A stretch of DNA of 49,534 nt, taken from contig PLXC01000046.1 of the NCBI GenBank assembly GCA_003151275.1, forward strand, positions 1 to 49,534, given 5' to 3'. Made by a program: the position numbers and the translations under genes. Positions 26,987-35,985 of this stretch are shown one piece after another. Position 1 is the stretch's first letter, and every line of letters begins with the position of its first letter. The notes beneath the pieces were generated by a model. The model searched no databases. It saw nothing but the letters and a program-made list of their open reading frames with translations, and was not told the origin of the DNA. The stretch comes from Candidatus Melainabacteria bacterium (GTDB lineage: Bacteria > Cyanobacteriota > Vampirovibrionia > Obscuribacterales > Obscuribacteraceae).

Positions 26987-27214
26987 GTGGCTTTTAAGTT
27001 GACATTGGAAGAAGCTCTGAAAGAAGCGCTTCAGGATGACCAAAAAGTGTCCAAATATGAGGCAAAGGTGATTCGCGAGCTGATTATGGCTGATGGCAAG
27101 GTTTCTGAAAGTGAAAAGGCTTTTCTTGAAAAGGCTCTTCATTCCAATCATTTCGATGATGAAGCTTTCGAACTCTTGTCTGGCGTGCTTCTGCGGTCGC
27201 ACCTGAAAGACTAA
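26987..27214 (+). CDS. Small helical acidic protein, possibly TerB-like
   Basis: Protein of 75 residues. The GTG start is fixed by a perfect AAGGAGG 9 bases upstream. The sequence is all helical and charged: FKLTLEEALKEALQDDQKVS, then KYEAKVIRELIMADGKVSES and EKAFLEKALHSNHFDDEAFE. The phrase VIRELIMADGKVSESEKAFL recalls the helix pair of TerB/tellurite-resistance-like domains (mADGkvs..E), but it is shorter than that family. Cytosolic. It is monocistronic between a -10 element and a downstream hairpin. Confidence 0.7.
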   Translation: MAFKLTLEEALKEALQDDQKVSKYEAKVIRELIMADGKVSESEKAFLEKALHSNHFDDEAFELLSGVLLRSHLKD

Positions 27215-27244
27215 TCAGTCGATCTAATCTGATTACCGCCTCAC

Positions 27245-27268
27245 GGCGGGCGCATACAGGCGCCCGCC
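27245..27268 (+). terminator. GC-rich hairpin after the gene at 26987
   Basis: GGCGGGCGC pairs perfectly with GCGCCCGCC around a 6-base loop, 30 bases after the stop codon. The following bases (CTTGTCGTTCC) are only partly T-rich, so this is a plausible but not classic intrinsic terminator. Confidence 0.55.
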
Positions 27269-27566
27269 CTTGTCGTTCCTATTTATCCGAGAATAGTCTA
27301 GGCAGCAAGCGGCGGCTCCTCTAATAGTAATGGTTGCCGGTTGGCGCCCTATAGATAGATTGCCTGTGAAGCACGCCGAACAGGGCTGGCTATACGTTGA
27401 ATCGGTCATGGCAGCGCCAACAGTCGCACCAGCCATTGCACCGCCCATAGCAGCCTTTCAATTTAATGTTCGGCTAAGTCGATGCCAAAACTTCGCCAAA
27501 CTTATTTTCTAAGCTAATGACATGAGGTGCAAGCAGCACCCCAGCGAAAGAGGCGGAGGCGGGACG
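27269..27566. other. Intergenic stretch without confident gene
   Basis: A minus-strand frame (27233-27448) begins MGGAMAGATVGAAM, which looks like a glycine-zipper start, and has AAAGG 6 bases upstream. It runs through the hairpin at 27245-27268 and has no further family features, so I leave it uncalled. The last 20 bases hold the ribosome site of the next gene. Confidence 0.4.
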
Positions 27567-29069
27567 ATGTCTGTATTAGATCAACGAAGCGCATACCATA
27601 ATGAACTGGCTTTCCTCACCTGTGATGATCCGTTCAGTGGCGTTGAGTCGACGGAGAGAGTCGGCACGAAGCGCAAATTTGAAAACTCACAATGGACTTC
27701 TCAAGGACGCGTAGCGGGCGAGGCTCTGCTCGTCGCTGACACGACTAAGAAGATTCTGGAACCGGTAACCGTAGCGGGAGAGAACGGCAGCGAACTGACT
27801 ATCGATCAAAATAATCGCATCAGCATATTTAAAGATGCTGCGGGTCGGCGCTTTGGTTTTGCTTACGACACGGTTACCGGTGAATTGAACGCACTGGCAA
27901 ATGAGCAAGGTGACTGGTTTCGAGCACGTTCCCGCGAGGGACGCTATCTGAACAGTTGGACAAACAGTGCGTCCAATTATGCATGGAATGGCAGCATCAC
28001 TATCGGTAAGAACGGCTGTTCATTGCACAATGCTACCGAGCACACATTGTTTTCACCATGCGGAACTAAAACAGTTGAGAAACTTGCAAATGGTGAGGTC
28101 TACTCCCGCACCAAAGAAGATGCGCAAGGAAACATTTCTGTTGAAGATACGATTGCGCAGACAATTGCTTACAGATTTATCGATGGACGATCAGCCCTTC
28201 GCAATCTTTTGAACAATTCCCTTCTCGGATACGACGCAGCAGGAAGGTTGACGGTTATGCATGACGCAGATGGACGTAAATTTGAGTTTCAAAATTATGA
28301 TGCAGAAGGGCAACCCCAGCGAGTCTTGAATGAGCGTGGTGCCTGGAATAACATTGGTGATCAGATCTGGTGCAATGAGGAAACTGGACGATACTGGTAT
28401 GGTTCTGTTGCAGTAAACGATAATGGTGCCTACACGTACACTGAATTATCGGGTAAACAAACGATCAGATATTGCAACGGCTATGCTGTCGAAGAATATG
28501 CTGGAATTCGCACGATTACTGATGTTGAGGGACGTAAGACTCGTCAATTTGTGGATGGGCAGCAGTTCCAAGAGCCGCCGTTAATCGGCAGACCCAAATT
28601 CGTACTAAGAAATGGTGTCACCACAGATTGCAAATTGTCACTTGAACGCGGCGAATGCTCGCCGGTTCAATCCGGTTCGGATACTTATGCTTCGATCAAA
28701 TTTGATAGCCAAGCTCCCGTTGCTGCATTTCAAGATGGTGTGGTCGTTTACTCAACCCGCCAAGCAGATGCCAATGACCATAGAAAGCACGCTGTAATTT
28801 GTTTGAGTGAAAAAGACTTGGACTTGCTCCAGGGCTATCAGCAACTAAATTTAGGTAAGGAAGTGATTGTTGTTCAATGTTATGACAGAGCCCAAGGTGC
28901 TATCCGCTATCAACTTTATGCGGGGCTGGAAATGGCGAATGTTGTCACAGGCGATAAGGTAAAAGCGGGTCAACCGATCGGTCGCATTAGCGATAGCGGT
29001 GAATTTACTTACGCTATTCGCAGAAATTCAGTCAGCGGAGCGCCAGTTCAAATCTCATCCGACGTCTAA
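27567..29069 (+). CDS. YD/RHS-repeat-like protein ending in a degenerate LytM (M23-like) module
   Basis: Protein of 500 residues from ATG 27567, chosen because GGAGGCGGG stands just before it; an upstream in-frame start at 27522 is less likely. No signal peptide is visible. The first 350 residues contain imperfect repeats of the YD/RHS kind (DAAGRRFGFAYDTVTGELNA, YDAAGRLTVMHDADGRKFEF, TDVEGRKTRQFVDG), separated by W-rich segments (WTNSASNYAWNGSITI). The last 110 residues look like an M23/LytM fold: APVAAFQDGVVVYS, then YQLYAGLEMANVVTGDKVKA and GQPIGRISDSG. The zinc-ligand positions are not conserved (YAGL for YGHL, FTYAI for LHxE), so it is probably not an active peptidase. It overlaps the end of the response regulator gene by 15 bases. 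Confidence 0.7.
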   Translation: MSVLDQRSAYHNELAFLTCDDPFSGVESTERVGTKRKFENSQWTSQGRVAGEALLVADTTKKILEPVTVAGENGSELTIDQNNRISIFKDAAGRRFGFAYDTVTGELNALANEQGDWFRARSREGRYLNSWTNSASNYAWNGSITIGKNGCSLHNATEHTLFSPCGTKTVEKLANGEVYSRTKEDAQGNISVEDTIAQTIAYRFIDGRSALRNLLNNSLLGYDAAGRLTVMHDADGRKFEFQNYDAEGQPQRVLNERGAWNNIGDQIWCNEETGRYWYGSVAVNDNGAYTYTELSGKQTIRYCNGYAVEEYAGIRTITDVEGRKTRQFVDGQQFQEPPLIGRPKFVLRNGVTTDCKLSLERGECSPVQSGSDTYASIKFDSQAPVAAFQDGVVVYSTRQADANDHRKHAVICLSEKDLDLLQGYQQLNLGKEVIVVQCYDRAQGAIRYQLYAGLEMANVVTGDKVKAGQPIGRISDSGEFTYAIRRNSVSGAPVQISSDV

Positions 29070-29735
29070 TTTATAACCGACGCCATGAACCGTAGTGATA
29101 ATTGATGGCTTTCCTTCATCGTCCAATTTTTTCCGCAATCGTTTGATGCACGTCGTTAAGGCGTCGCTGCTGGAGTCAGAATCCGAAGCCCAGACACGAT
29201 TGAGAAGAGCCTCGGCGCTGAATACTTGTTTCGGATGGCGCATGAAAAATTCCATCAGAGCAAATTCTCGGGGCAAGAGCTTCACTTCGGTGCCGTTTTT
29301 AGTCAGCTTGAAATTTGCCTGGTCTAAAACGAAGTTACCCATCGTGATCACATTACCTGTAAATGATCCTGGTCTTCTCAGCAATGCGCGCAAGCGCACC
29401 GACAGCTCTTTCATGGCGAAAGGCTTGGTCAGATAATCATCTGCACCGGCGCCAAATCCCGCTTCTTTATCGTCAATTGTGCTTTTGCCGGTAAGCATGA
29501 TCACGGGCGTAGTCTTGCCAGCGTCCCTGTATTGTTTGAGGATTTCCGGGCCGTGCATGCCAGGCAATTCCCAATCTAAAATGACCAGATCGAATTGATA
29601 ATACTTCAGCCTTTCTAGCGCCTCTTTGCCGTCTGAAATAATTTCCAAGTTGTGTTTTTCCATCGTTAGCCAGTCCCGAATCATTCGGCACAGCCCTTGA
29701 TCGTCTTCAACCAAAAGTATTTTTGCCACAGGCAC
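29055..29735 (-). CDS. OmpR/PhoB-family response regulator
   Basis: Two-domain regulator of 226 residues. The receiver has the acidic pair (VEDD), the phospho-acceptor Asp54 in LVILDWELPG, Thr in MLTGKS and Lys in LTKPFAMKEL. The winged-helix DNA-binding domain follows (LDQANFKLTKNGTEVKLLPR, then EFALMEFFMRHPKQVFS and TVHGVGYKLD). The start is a GTG at 29735, with a second GTG two codons later. It is in the same direction as the histidine kinase, 157 bases downstream of it, and is likely the cognate regulator. Confidence 0.93.
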   Translation of the reverse strand: MPVAKILLVEDDQGLCRMIRDWLTMEKHNLEIISDGKEALERLKYYQFDLVILDWELPGMHGPEILKQYRDAGKTTPVIMLTGKSTIDDKEAGFGAGADDYLTKPFAMKELSVRLRALLRRPGSFTGNVITMGNFVLDQANFKLTKNGTEVKLLPREFALMEFFMRHPKQVFSAEALLNRVWASDSDSSSDALTTCIKRLRKKLDDEGKPSIITTVHGVGYKLDVG

Positions 29736-29892
29736 CTATCCCAGCAAATCCCCCGTTATATTATGCCCTGCTGACAACGCTTAAACTCTTTCTCTGGCAA
29801 GGCGTTTGAGATATTCGTCGTCCTGGCCTGGAAGAAACTTAAATACTGCAAATGGAAGTGGAGCGGTGTTTGGCAGTCCACGAGTATGATGA

Positions 29893-31740
29893 TTAGGTAT
29901 AGATTTGCGCCTTATTCTCTGCAGATTTAGGTGCGGCAGTCACAGGTAAGGTAAACCAAAATACGCTGCCTACTTCATCTTCGCCCGGTTCGACACCAAT
30001 TTTTCCGCCGTGTCTTTCGACGATTGCTTTGCAAATCGCTAATCCAAGTCCAGAGCCGCCTTTTTTTCGTTCGTCGTTGAGCTCGACTTGTTTGAATCTT
30101 TCAAAGATCGATTCGCGCATTTTTTCTGGAACGCCCCGACCACGATCCCGAACATTAACTCGCACTGAATGTGGCAATTTGTCTACGTCGATGGAAACTT
30201 CGCCGCCCTTAGGCGAGAACTTAATTGCATTGGAAAGCAAATTGACGACTACTTGTACCATTCTATCGCCGTCGGCTTCCAAGTCTAAGCGCGTATCGTC
30301 GGTTAGTTTTACAGTAATGTTTTCTTGTTTGGCAAAGCCAATGACCGCGTCAATAGATCTAGTCAGTATATTCTTGAGATCAGTATTTGCGACGCGCAGC
30401 TCCAACATGCCAGATTCCATTTTCTCGAGATCGAGCAGGTCGTTTATGAGAGAGATTAGGCGCTTCACACTGGATTCAGTGATTTCAAGCGAGTCATAAC
30501 CCTCTTCGGAAAGATTTCCATATGCTTCCGCACCCAGCAGTTCCAAAAAGCCCTGCACCGAGGTTAGTGGCGTGCGCAAATCATGGCTGACCATGGCGAC
30601 GAAGTCTTGCTTAAGTCGATCGATCTGTTTTCTTTCGGTGACGTCGTGAGCAACGCAATAGAGTGTCTTTTCTTCATTCGACCATTGCGCTGTCCAATAC
30701 ATATCGACTAACGAGCGATCGCTTTTGATCACACGATTTTCGAATGAACCATGCGAGTGCTCTTTGGTAATCTGTTTGATTTTTTCCAGAGTGTCGGCAA
30801 CGTCATCTTTATAAATCATTTGGCTGATCCGAGTGCCAATTAGGTCATCTGGCGACAGCCCCCAAACAGACTGAGATGCCGGGTTGACTGCGGCGAAGCG
30901 ACCATCTGGATCAATTGAGCAAATTACATCCACTGCGTTTTCGAATGCAGCTCGTTGCTTTCTAGTTGCCTCTTCTAAAAGTCCAGCCATCTCTCGAAAA
31001 GTATTATCTAGTCTGGCTATTTCGTCTGTACCTTCGATGCGTGGACTTAACTGTTTGCCAGAGGCAAGGCGAACGGTATTGTCCATCAATGTATTCAAGC
31101 GTCGAATCGTTCCCCTGTGAAAGTACCAGGCGAGTCCGACTGCTAACAGAATGTTGAGCAAGAGACCGATAATTAGCGCAGTGTAGAAGAGCTGTCTGGT
31201 TTGGGTTTCTTGCTGTTGCGTCTCTTCCTGCACAATGGTCATGGAATTGATCATATGATCCATTCTTGTATGCAGTGTGGCTGTCAATTTATTAAGCCCG
31301 GCCCAAGTTTTGAGAATAGCAAAATGATCACTCGTGTTGTTTTCAGGATCTGCGCTCTTGCTCAAAATATGCAGACATTTTAATAGAATTCCATAAATCT
31401 CATTGAAGGCAGCTTCTTCATCGGGACGTCCGGCCAAAAGCGTTTGTACTTCTTTCACCTCCTGCTTGATGCGATAGTCTAATTCTCTTCGCTTCCCTGA
31501 AAGCTCTAGCCTTTGGCTGGTCACGTGCGTAGTCACAGCCAGAGTGCCCTCTTGCATCAGCGTCCTCAAGATCTGGTTGAGATGACCGGTGACGTCTCTG
31601 GCATGGCGTTCACTGTCAAGCTGCACTTGAAATTGTTGCAGCAGGATAACGAGCACGAACGCGAAGATCAGCTCGAAAGCCAGTGGCACTGCCACGAGGA
31701 TGAGTGTCTTTCTTGATAATGGTGGTTCCTGAATGCGCAT
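29893..31740 (-). CDS. Membrane sensor histidine kinase (HAMP-PAS-HisKA-HATPase)
   Basis: Kinase of 615 residues. One transmembrane helix at about 12-34 and another at about 185-207 enclose a helical extracytoplasmic sensor of about 150 residues. HAMP follows (to about 260), then a PAS domain at about 265-370 (AFENAVDVICSIDPDGRFAA, ending CVAHDVTERKQ). The phospho-acceptor is His386 in MVSHDLRTPLTSVQGF. The ATP lid motifs are complete: N box NLLSNAIKFSPKGG, G1 VRDRGRGVPE, F box IFERFKQ and G2 GGSGLGLAI. It lies 25 bases after the helicase gene and before the response regulator, all on the minus strand. The signal is unknown; the sensor resembles four-helix-bundle sensors (CHASE3-like). Confidence 0.92.
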   Translation of the reverse strand: MRIQEPPLSRKTLILVAVPLAFELIFAFVLVILLQQFQVQLDSERHARDVTGHLNQILRTLMQEGTLAVTTHVTSQRLELSGKRRELDYRIKQEVKEVQTLLAGRPDEEAAFNEIYGILLKCLHILSKSADPENNTSDHFAILKTWAGLNKLTATLHTRMDHMINSMTIVQEETQQQETQTRQLFYTALIIGLLLNILLAVGLAWYFHRGTIRRLNTLMDNTVRLASGKQLSPRIEGTDEIARLDNTFREMAGLLEEATRKQRAAFENAVDVICSIDPDGRFAAVNPASQSVWGLSPDDLIGTRISQMIYKDDVADTLEKIKQITKEHSHGSFENRVIKSDRSLVDMYWTAQWSNEEKTLYCVAHDVTERKQIDRLKQDFVAMVSHDLRTPLTSVQGFLELLGAEAYGNLSEEGYDSLEITESSVKRLISLINDLLDLEKMESGMLELRVANTDLKNILTRSIDAVIGFAKQENITVKLTDDTRLDLEADGDRMVQVVVNLLSNAIKFSPKGGEVSIDVDKLPHSVRVNVRDRGRGVPEKMRESIFERFKQVELNDERKKGGSGLGLAICKAIVERHGGKIGVEPGEDEVGSVFWFTLPVTAAPKSAENKAQIYT

Positions 31741-31765
31741 AGTGTCAGGTGATTGGTGTCAGTGG

Positions 31766-34700
31766 TTATTCCCACAAGAGCCGCTGAGCTAGGCTTGGCC
31801 CGATTCCAAAATATCGGTTGAGGAGTTCTGGTTTGGTTTCTGTAGCCACGATGAAACCGGGGCTGACATACTTATTCCACGCCGCTTCATAGGCTTCTCG
31901 TCCCTTTTCGGATCTAGCCAATAATCCCGGCACCGGATAATATGCTGCAATGCGCGGCTCTGCTTTTCCCGCCAGATACGAGCGGAAGAAACGTTTTTCC
32001 TTTTCTTCGCCCTTAATTTCTTCGCCAAGTTCGCCGACGAAGTACTCATGTTTTGGTATCAAGTAAGGTTGGTTGGTTACTGGCGTCAATGCCTCTTTGA
32101 CGCTGTTGATGAAGTGGGCTGATTGCACCGGCTCAACGTCGTCAAGGAAGACACGATAAGTGCCGTCCGATCGAATTGTCACTTTTATACTGTCTCGAGT
32201 GATCTGTTTGGGAAGAAATCTTCGCCGTTGGAGCGCCGTCAGTACAGCTGTAGCAATATCAGTCAGTGACGACTCCTGCGTATTTGGTTTGCATACTTCG
32301 ACTCGCAGTTTGGTAAACAGTGACTGATATTTTTTTGTTGCCAAGGCAATGGCAATTACGAAAGGCGCCATCGCCACAAGCAGCGGCAAGTGCAGCGCAC
32401 CTAAACAAACCAGAGAAGAGCCGGCACCAAGGATTGAATATTCACCCCATACGCCGCGCAAATGTGCGCGCAACTCCATGGCGTGCTCTTTATATTGCAT
32501 ATTTTTGTGAATGTGAGGAGGCGTCAGGGCAAGCTTCCTCAATTTGCCTACTTCAATGCAACCTAAGGATCTGTTTTTGTATGGCTGGCCAACCTTCCAC
32601 AGGTCATAGATCTGATCTCGCACCAGAGCTCGGTCTGTCATCTCTTGATTGAAATCTTCGATTGAGGCGAATACTTCCACCGGCGTCAGGTTGGATAGGG
32701 ACGCGTGCACATGCCCAACTCCGCATTCAATTTGACCATCATCGGCAATGCCGTAATAGCCATCGTGTTTGCGCACGAATCTGTGGTAGTCGTTTAGACC
32801 TTTTTCTAAATCGGGAGCGATGCAAACAACGTCCCAATTGTTGGCACACTTTCGCGCACCTGCTGGTTCGTTGGTTTGGATGCGGATGGAACGACCCCGC
32901 AATTGTTTTACAGATACTGGAGATGTAGTCATCGTCAGGTCAATCATCGTATTTAATGCTTGACTGTCCCAACCTTCACCAAATAATCCGCGAGTGCCAA
33001 TTAAGCACTTCGTGATCCCCCGTTCGAAAATAGCTGTTGCCATGCCGACGTAAAAGCGTGATTCCCAGCTGCCACCACTGGCAGTGATTTCACTAAAGGC
33101 CAAATTCTCTTCGTTTTTGACAATTAGTTTGAGCTTGACTCCTTCTGACTCTATGTATTCATTTGCGGCAGCGACAAACTGTTCTGTGATGCGCTTGTCT
33201 GTAAGCAAAAGCGATCCGGTCACCAGGCAGGGATTTAGCTCAGCGCTGATCGGCGCGGCAAGCAACGTTTTCAAGGCGTCGATGGCCCCACCTGATTCCT
33301 CTGATAAAACGCCCTTTAAAGATTTGACCGCGGTTGCTGACATGCGCTCAAAATCTGTGACGACCACTGCTCGGAGTCTGTCTTGCAAATTGCGATGCTC
33401 AATGTCCAGTATTTTTGCTACGGCTTGCGCCTTGCTATTGCTGAAGGCTAGGACTCGATCCACCGGCGAAGCCTGTTTTCTCAGCCCTTGTTCGGTGATA
33501 CCGTAGCCGAGTTTTCGAGCTGCGGATTTAATGCGCTCGTATGTCTTATGATCCGATTTCGACGCGCTCAATTTCAGTTTGTGCGATGCATAGTCTTCGA
33601 GAATAATCATCCAATCTTCAAGCACAGGTGCTTGCCGAATTGCCTCTGTCACATCGATTTCACGCGGGAAAGCAATTTGCATCTTCCACATGTAGCGGCA
33701 AAGAGCCAGGGCAAGCGCCGGTTTATTGTCGGCAAAATGTTTCCAGCCTGAAATTGCCACCGTCGCTTTTTCGGGCTGTTGTTTTTTTAAGTCGTTCTTG
33801 TTGAAGCGGATGCGATGAGTCTTTTCGTCGACTTTCTTGACCTTTGGTTCATATTTTGTTTTTTGCTCAGCGACGATCAGTTCTGGCTTGACGTTGGCTG
33901 CTTCGACTCTCTCCAGGACCCATTGTGTCAATGGTGTGACTGGCTTTTCGGTGGCACCATCGACGGTTGTAGATGCAATTGATCCTTGAATTTCGCTCAA
34001 GTCCTCAATCAGGATATGGAACTCTTCATGTTGTTCCTCCAGAAATTTAAGTTCTTTTGCTGTCGGCTCCGTGAAGTAAACCAGGTCTTGAAACGGGGCT
34101 AAGCCACCCTCTTTTACTAATGCAGGCGTCGGCACTTGATAATCAATATCGCCGACCAGCGATAAGTATCGCGTTTCTTGCGTTGCTGATTTACCTTCAG
34201 GCGGTGTTCCTGTCAGACCGATGATCAGGGGATCACCGAGATAATTGACCAGGTTAGTCATGATCGCCGCCCAATAGTCCGTTAGGTGGTGGCACTCGTC
34301 AAAAATGACTAATTTGAATTTTTGCCGACGCAACGATTGCAAAAGAGCAATTGCGTTTTCATGCAAAACATCATTCAGGTCCATAACCTCAGTTAGACGC
34401 TTTCGCAACCGACTGGCGTGACGCGATAATTCTTGTTGATGAGCTTTTGGATTATTTTGCAGGAGTTCTAAAAGTCTTATCTCCGCCTCACCTACAGTCA
34501 TCGAGCGACCCTTAGTTAGTTCATCAATCCATGACTGATGGGCTAACTTATTTAGATACTCCTGTTCGTGTCCCGGAGTCGAGAGCACTTGATAAGTGAG
34601 AAGCGTTATTGGTTTAAGGGGCTTATCTTCATGGGTGCCAATCAACTCTGCGGTTCCAAATGGTTCTGCATCTGGTGGCAGGAACAGATCCACTTTTTGA

Positions 34701-34975
34701 CCCCACTGCGACTGAATTGTTGTGTTCGGACACAGGATGAGGCTTGGGCACTTAAAAGTGCTGATCAGCTGCAGCCCAATAATCGTTTTTCCGGAGCCAG
34801 GAGGAGCAACTATGTGGATTTGTCTTTCGCCACGCTCGACCTTTGCGTTGACCAAGTCTAGTATCTCTGTCTGATACTTGCGCAGCGGATAGCGGAAATT
34901 CAAATCCGCTAATAAATTGGTTTCGGCTATGTCATCTGGCAATGCATTTTTCTTGTTTAACGAGGCGACCAACAA
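31766..34975 (-). CDS. SF2 (DEAD/DEAH-type) helicase with C-terminal membrane hairpin
   Basis: Protein of 1069 residues. The helicase core is clear: RYPLRKYQTEIL before Walker A (APPGSGKT, 57-64), DECHH (226-230), GLTGTPP (253-259), GTRGLFGEGWDS near 660-671 and motif VI QLRGRSIRIQ (691-700). About 400 residues lie between the two RecA lobes, longer than in many SF2 proteins. After the core, residues 847-880 are strongly hydrophobic (SILGAGSSLVCLGALHLPLL, then VAMAPFVIAIALA), which would make a membrane hairpin, rare in a helicase. The final 180 residues are soluble and unrecognised. The frame begins at TTG 34975, preceded by AAGG; the frame is open further upstream but has no better start codon. 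The kinase gene follows after 25 bases. Confidence 0.8.
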   Translation of the reverse strand: MLVASLNKKNALPDDIAETNLLADLNFRYPLRKYQTEILDLVNAKVERGERQIHIVAPPGSGKTIIGLQLISTFKCPSLILCPNTTIQSQWGQKVDLFLPPDAEPFGTAELIGTHEDKPLKPITLLTYQVLSTPGHEQEYLNKLAHQSWIDELTKGRSMTVGEAEIRLLELLQNNPKAHQQELSRHASRLRKRLTEVMDLNDVLHENAIALLQSLRRQKFKLVIFDECHHLTDYWAAIMTNLVNYLGDPLIIGLTGTPPEGKSATQETRYLSLVGDIDYQVPTPALVKEGGLAPFQDLVYFTEPTAKELKFLEEQHEEFHILIEDLSEIQGSIASTTVDGATEKPVTPLTQWVLERVEAANVKPELIVAEQKTKYEPKVKKVDEKTHRIRFNKNDLKKQQPEKATVAISGWKHFADNKPALALALCRYMWKMQIAFPREIDVTEAIRQAPVLEDWMIILEDYASHKLKLSASKSDHKTYERIKSAARKLGYGITEQGLRKQASPVDRVLAFSNSKAQAVAKILDIEHRNLQDRLRAVVVTDFERMSATAVKSLKGVLSEESGGAIDALKTLLAAPISAELNPCLVTGSLLLTDKRITEQFVAAANEYIESEGVKLKLIVKNEENLAFSEITASGGSWESRFYVGMATAIFERGITKCLIGTRGLFGEGWDSQALNTMIDLTMTTSPVSVKQLRGRSIRIQTNEPAGARKCANNWDVVCIAPDLEKGLNDYHRFVRKHDGYYGIADDGQIECGVGHVHASLSNLTPVEVFASIEDFNQEMTDRALVRDQIYDLWKVGQPYKNRSLGCIEVGKLRKLALTPPHIHKNMQYKEHAMELRAHLRGVWGEYSILGAGSSLVCLGALHLPLLVAMAPFVIAIALATKKYQSLFTKLRVEVCKPNTQESSLTDIATAVLTALQRRRFLPKQITRDSIKVTIRSDGTYRVFLDDVEPVQSAHFINSVKEALTPVTNQPYLIPKHEYFVGELGEEIKGEEKEKRFFRSYLAGKAEPRIAAYYPVPGLLARSEKGREAYEAAWNKYVSPGFIVATETKPELLNRYFGIGPSLAQRLLWE

Positions 34976-35002
34976 ACGCCAGCCTTCTATTACATCTCGA
35001 GC

Positions 35003-35138
35003 GTGGAAATGGACATCCGGGCATCCTACCCGCCTCGATCCTAAAACATAGGCTATTTTGACTCTAGTTTCAACTGATCTAGGTGGAAAAGGAGCGCGGG
35101 TATCCTACCGCCTTGAATCCTCAACATAGGCTATTTTG
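35003..35138. repeat. Imperfect direct repeat (about 57 bp, two copies) with palindromic core
   Basis: Copy 1 is 35003-35060 and copy 2 is 35083-35138, starting 80 bases apart. Both begin GTGGAAA and end ACATAGGCTATTTTG. Inside each is a GC-rich core, CGGGCATCCTACCCG at 35018-35032 and CGGGTATCCTACCG at 35097-35110, whose arms can pair. The core resembles the short palindromic repeats I recall from cyanobacterial genomes; this likeness is from memory, not a search. It lies between the helicase start and the AttE-like ATPase gene. Confidence 0.75.
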
Positions 35139-35280
35139 CCTTCGAATGACATGTTCCATTAATGCCCATTCTATTTACGGGCCGCAGTTCCAGAATGTTC
35201 ACACGCCATTGGATAGAATAGCTAAGGTATCTGTACTAGTGCGATTGAAGAATCCAATCCTTCAATTTTAATGAGGCTCA

Positions 35281-35985
35281 ATGTCAGAGGGCTCTATCTT
35301 TCAACTTCGAGTCGAGGCTGTCTCCAAAACCTACGGCGACCACCACGTGAACGCAGTCAAAGACGTATCGCTTAACTTTCAGGCAGGCGAGTTTGCGGCG
35401 TTGATGGGACCGAGCGGGTGCGGCAAATCCACTTTGTTGAATCTTATGGGCGGTATTGATCGGCCAACATCGGGGCGAATTTGGTTTGACGACAAAGATC
35501 TGTCAGTACTTTCGGATGAGGACGTGACGAGAATTAGAGGCACGAGGATTGGCTTCATTTTTCAATTTTTCAATTTGCTTTCTACTTTGACCGTCATTGA
35601 GAATGTGGCTTTGCCACTGGAATTGGCTGGACGGGATGGACGTGAATGTCAGAAACAGGCTATTGAAATGCTGGCATTGGTTGGCATGGAAAAGCGAGTC
35701 AAGTTTTATCCGTCGCAACTTTCAGGTGGAGAGATGCAGCGAACTGCGATCGCTCGCGCCTTGATCCATAGACCAACCTTGATTCTGGCTGACGAACCAA
35801 CTGGCAATCTCGATAGTGAAAACGGTAAGGCCGTGCTTGAGCTGCTGCAATCAGTGAACCGGGAGTTTAAGCCGACTATCGTGATGGCAACGCACAGTCA
35901 AGAGGCTGCAAGTTATGCAGGTAGAATTATCGAAGTGCGCGATGGCATCGTATTTGGTGATAAGCAAAAATGCTCTTTGAACTGA
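35281..35985 (+). CDS. ABC transporter ATPase (LolD/MacB/AttE type)
   Basis: ATPase of 234 residues. Walker A is GPSGCGKST, the signature LSGGEMQRTAIARAL, Walker B LILADEPTGNLDS and the H-loop ATHSQ. The Q-loop reads GFIFQFFNLLSTLTVIENVALP, as in the LolD/MacB class, which pairs with FtsX-type permeases for lipoprotein or peptide extraction at the inner membrane. The ATG has GAGG 7 bases upstream. It overlaps the permease gene by 16 bases. Together with the AttH-like gene it forms an AttEFGH-type set. Confidence 0.93.
   Translation: MSEGSIFQLRVEAVSKTYGDHHVNAVKDVSLNFQAGEFAALMGPSGCGKSTLLNLMGGIDRPTSGRIWFDDKDLSVLSDEDVTRIRGTRIGFIFQFFNLLSTLTVIENVALPLELAGRDGRECQKQAIEMLALVGMEKRVKFYPSQLSGGEMQRTAIARALIHRPTLILADEPTGNLDSENGKAVLELLQSVNREFKPTIVMATHSQEAASYAGRIIEVRDGIVFGDKQKCSLN

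Noticed and set aside
27233..27448. 71-codon minus-strand frame starting with a glycine-zipper-like segment
   Set aside because: It runs through the GC-rich hairpin after the neighbouring gene and the rest of the product is featureless.
29736..29892. Open stretch between kinase and regulator reading PFAVFKFLPGQDDEYLKRLA
   Set aside because: No start codon with a ribosome site; probably an intergenic leader, though a remnant cannot be excluded.
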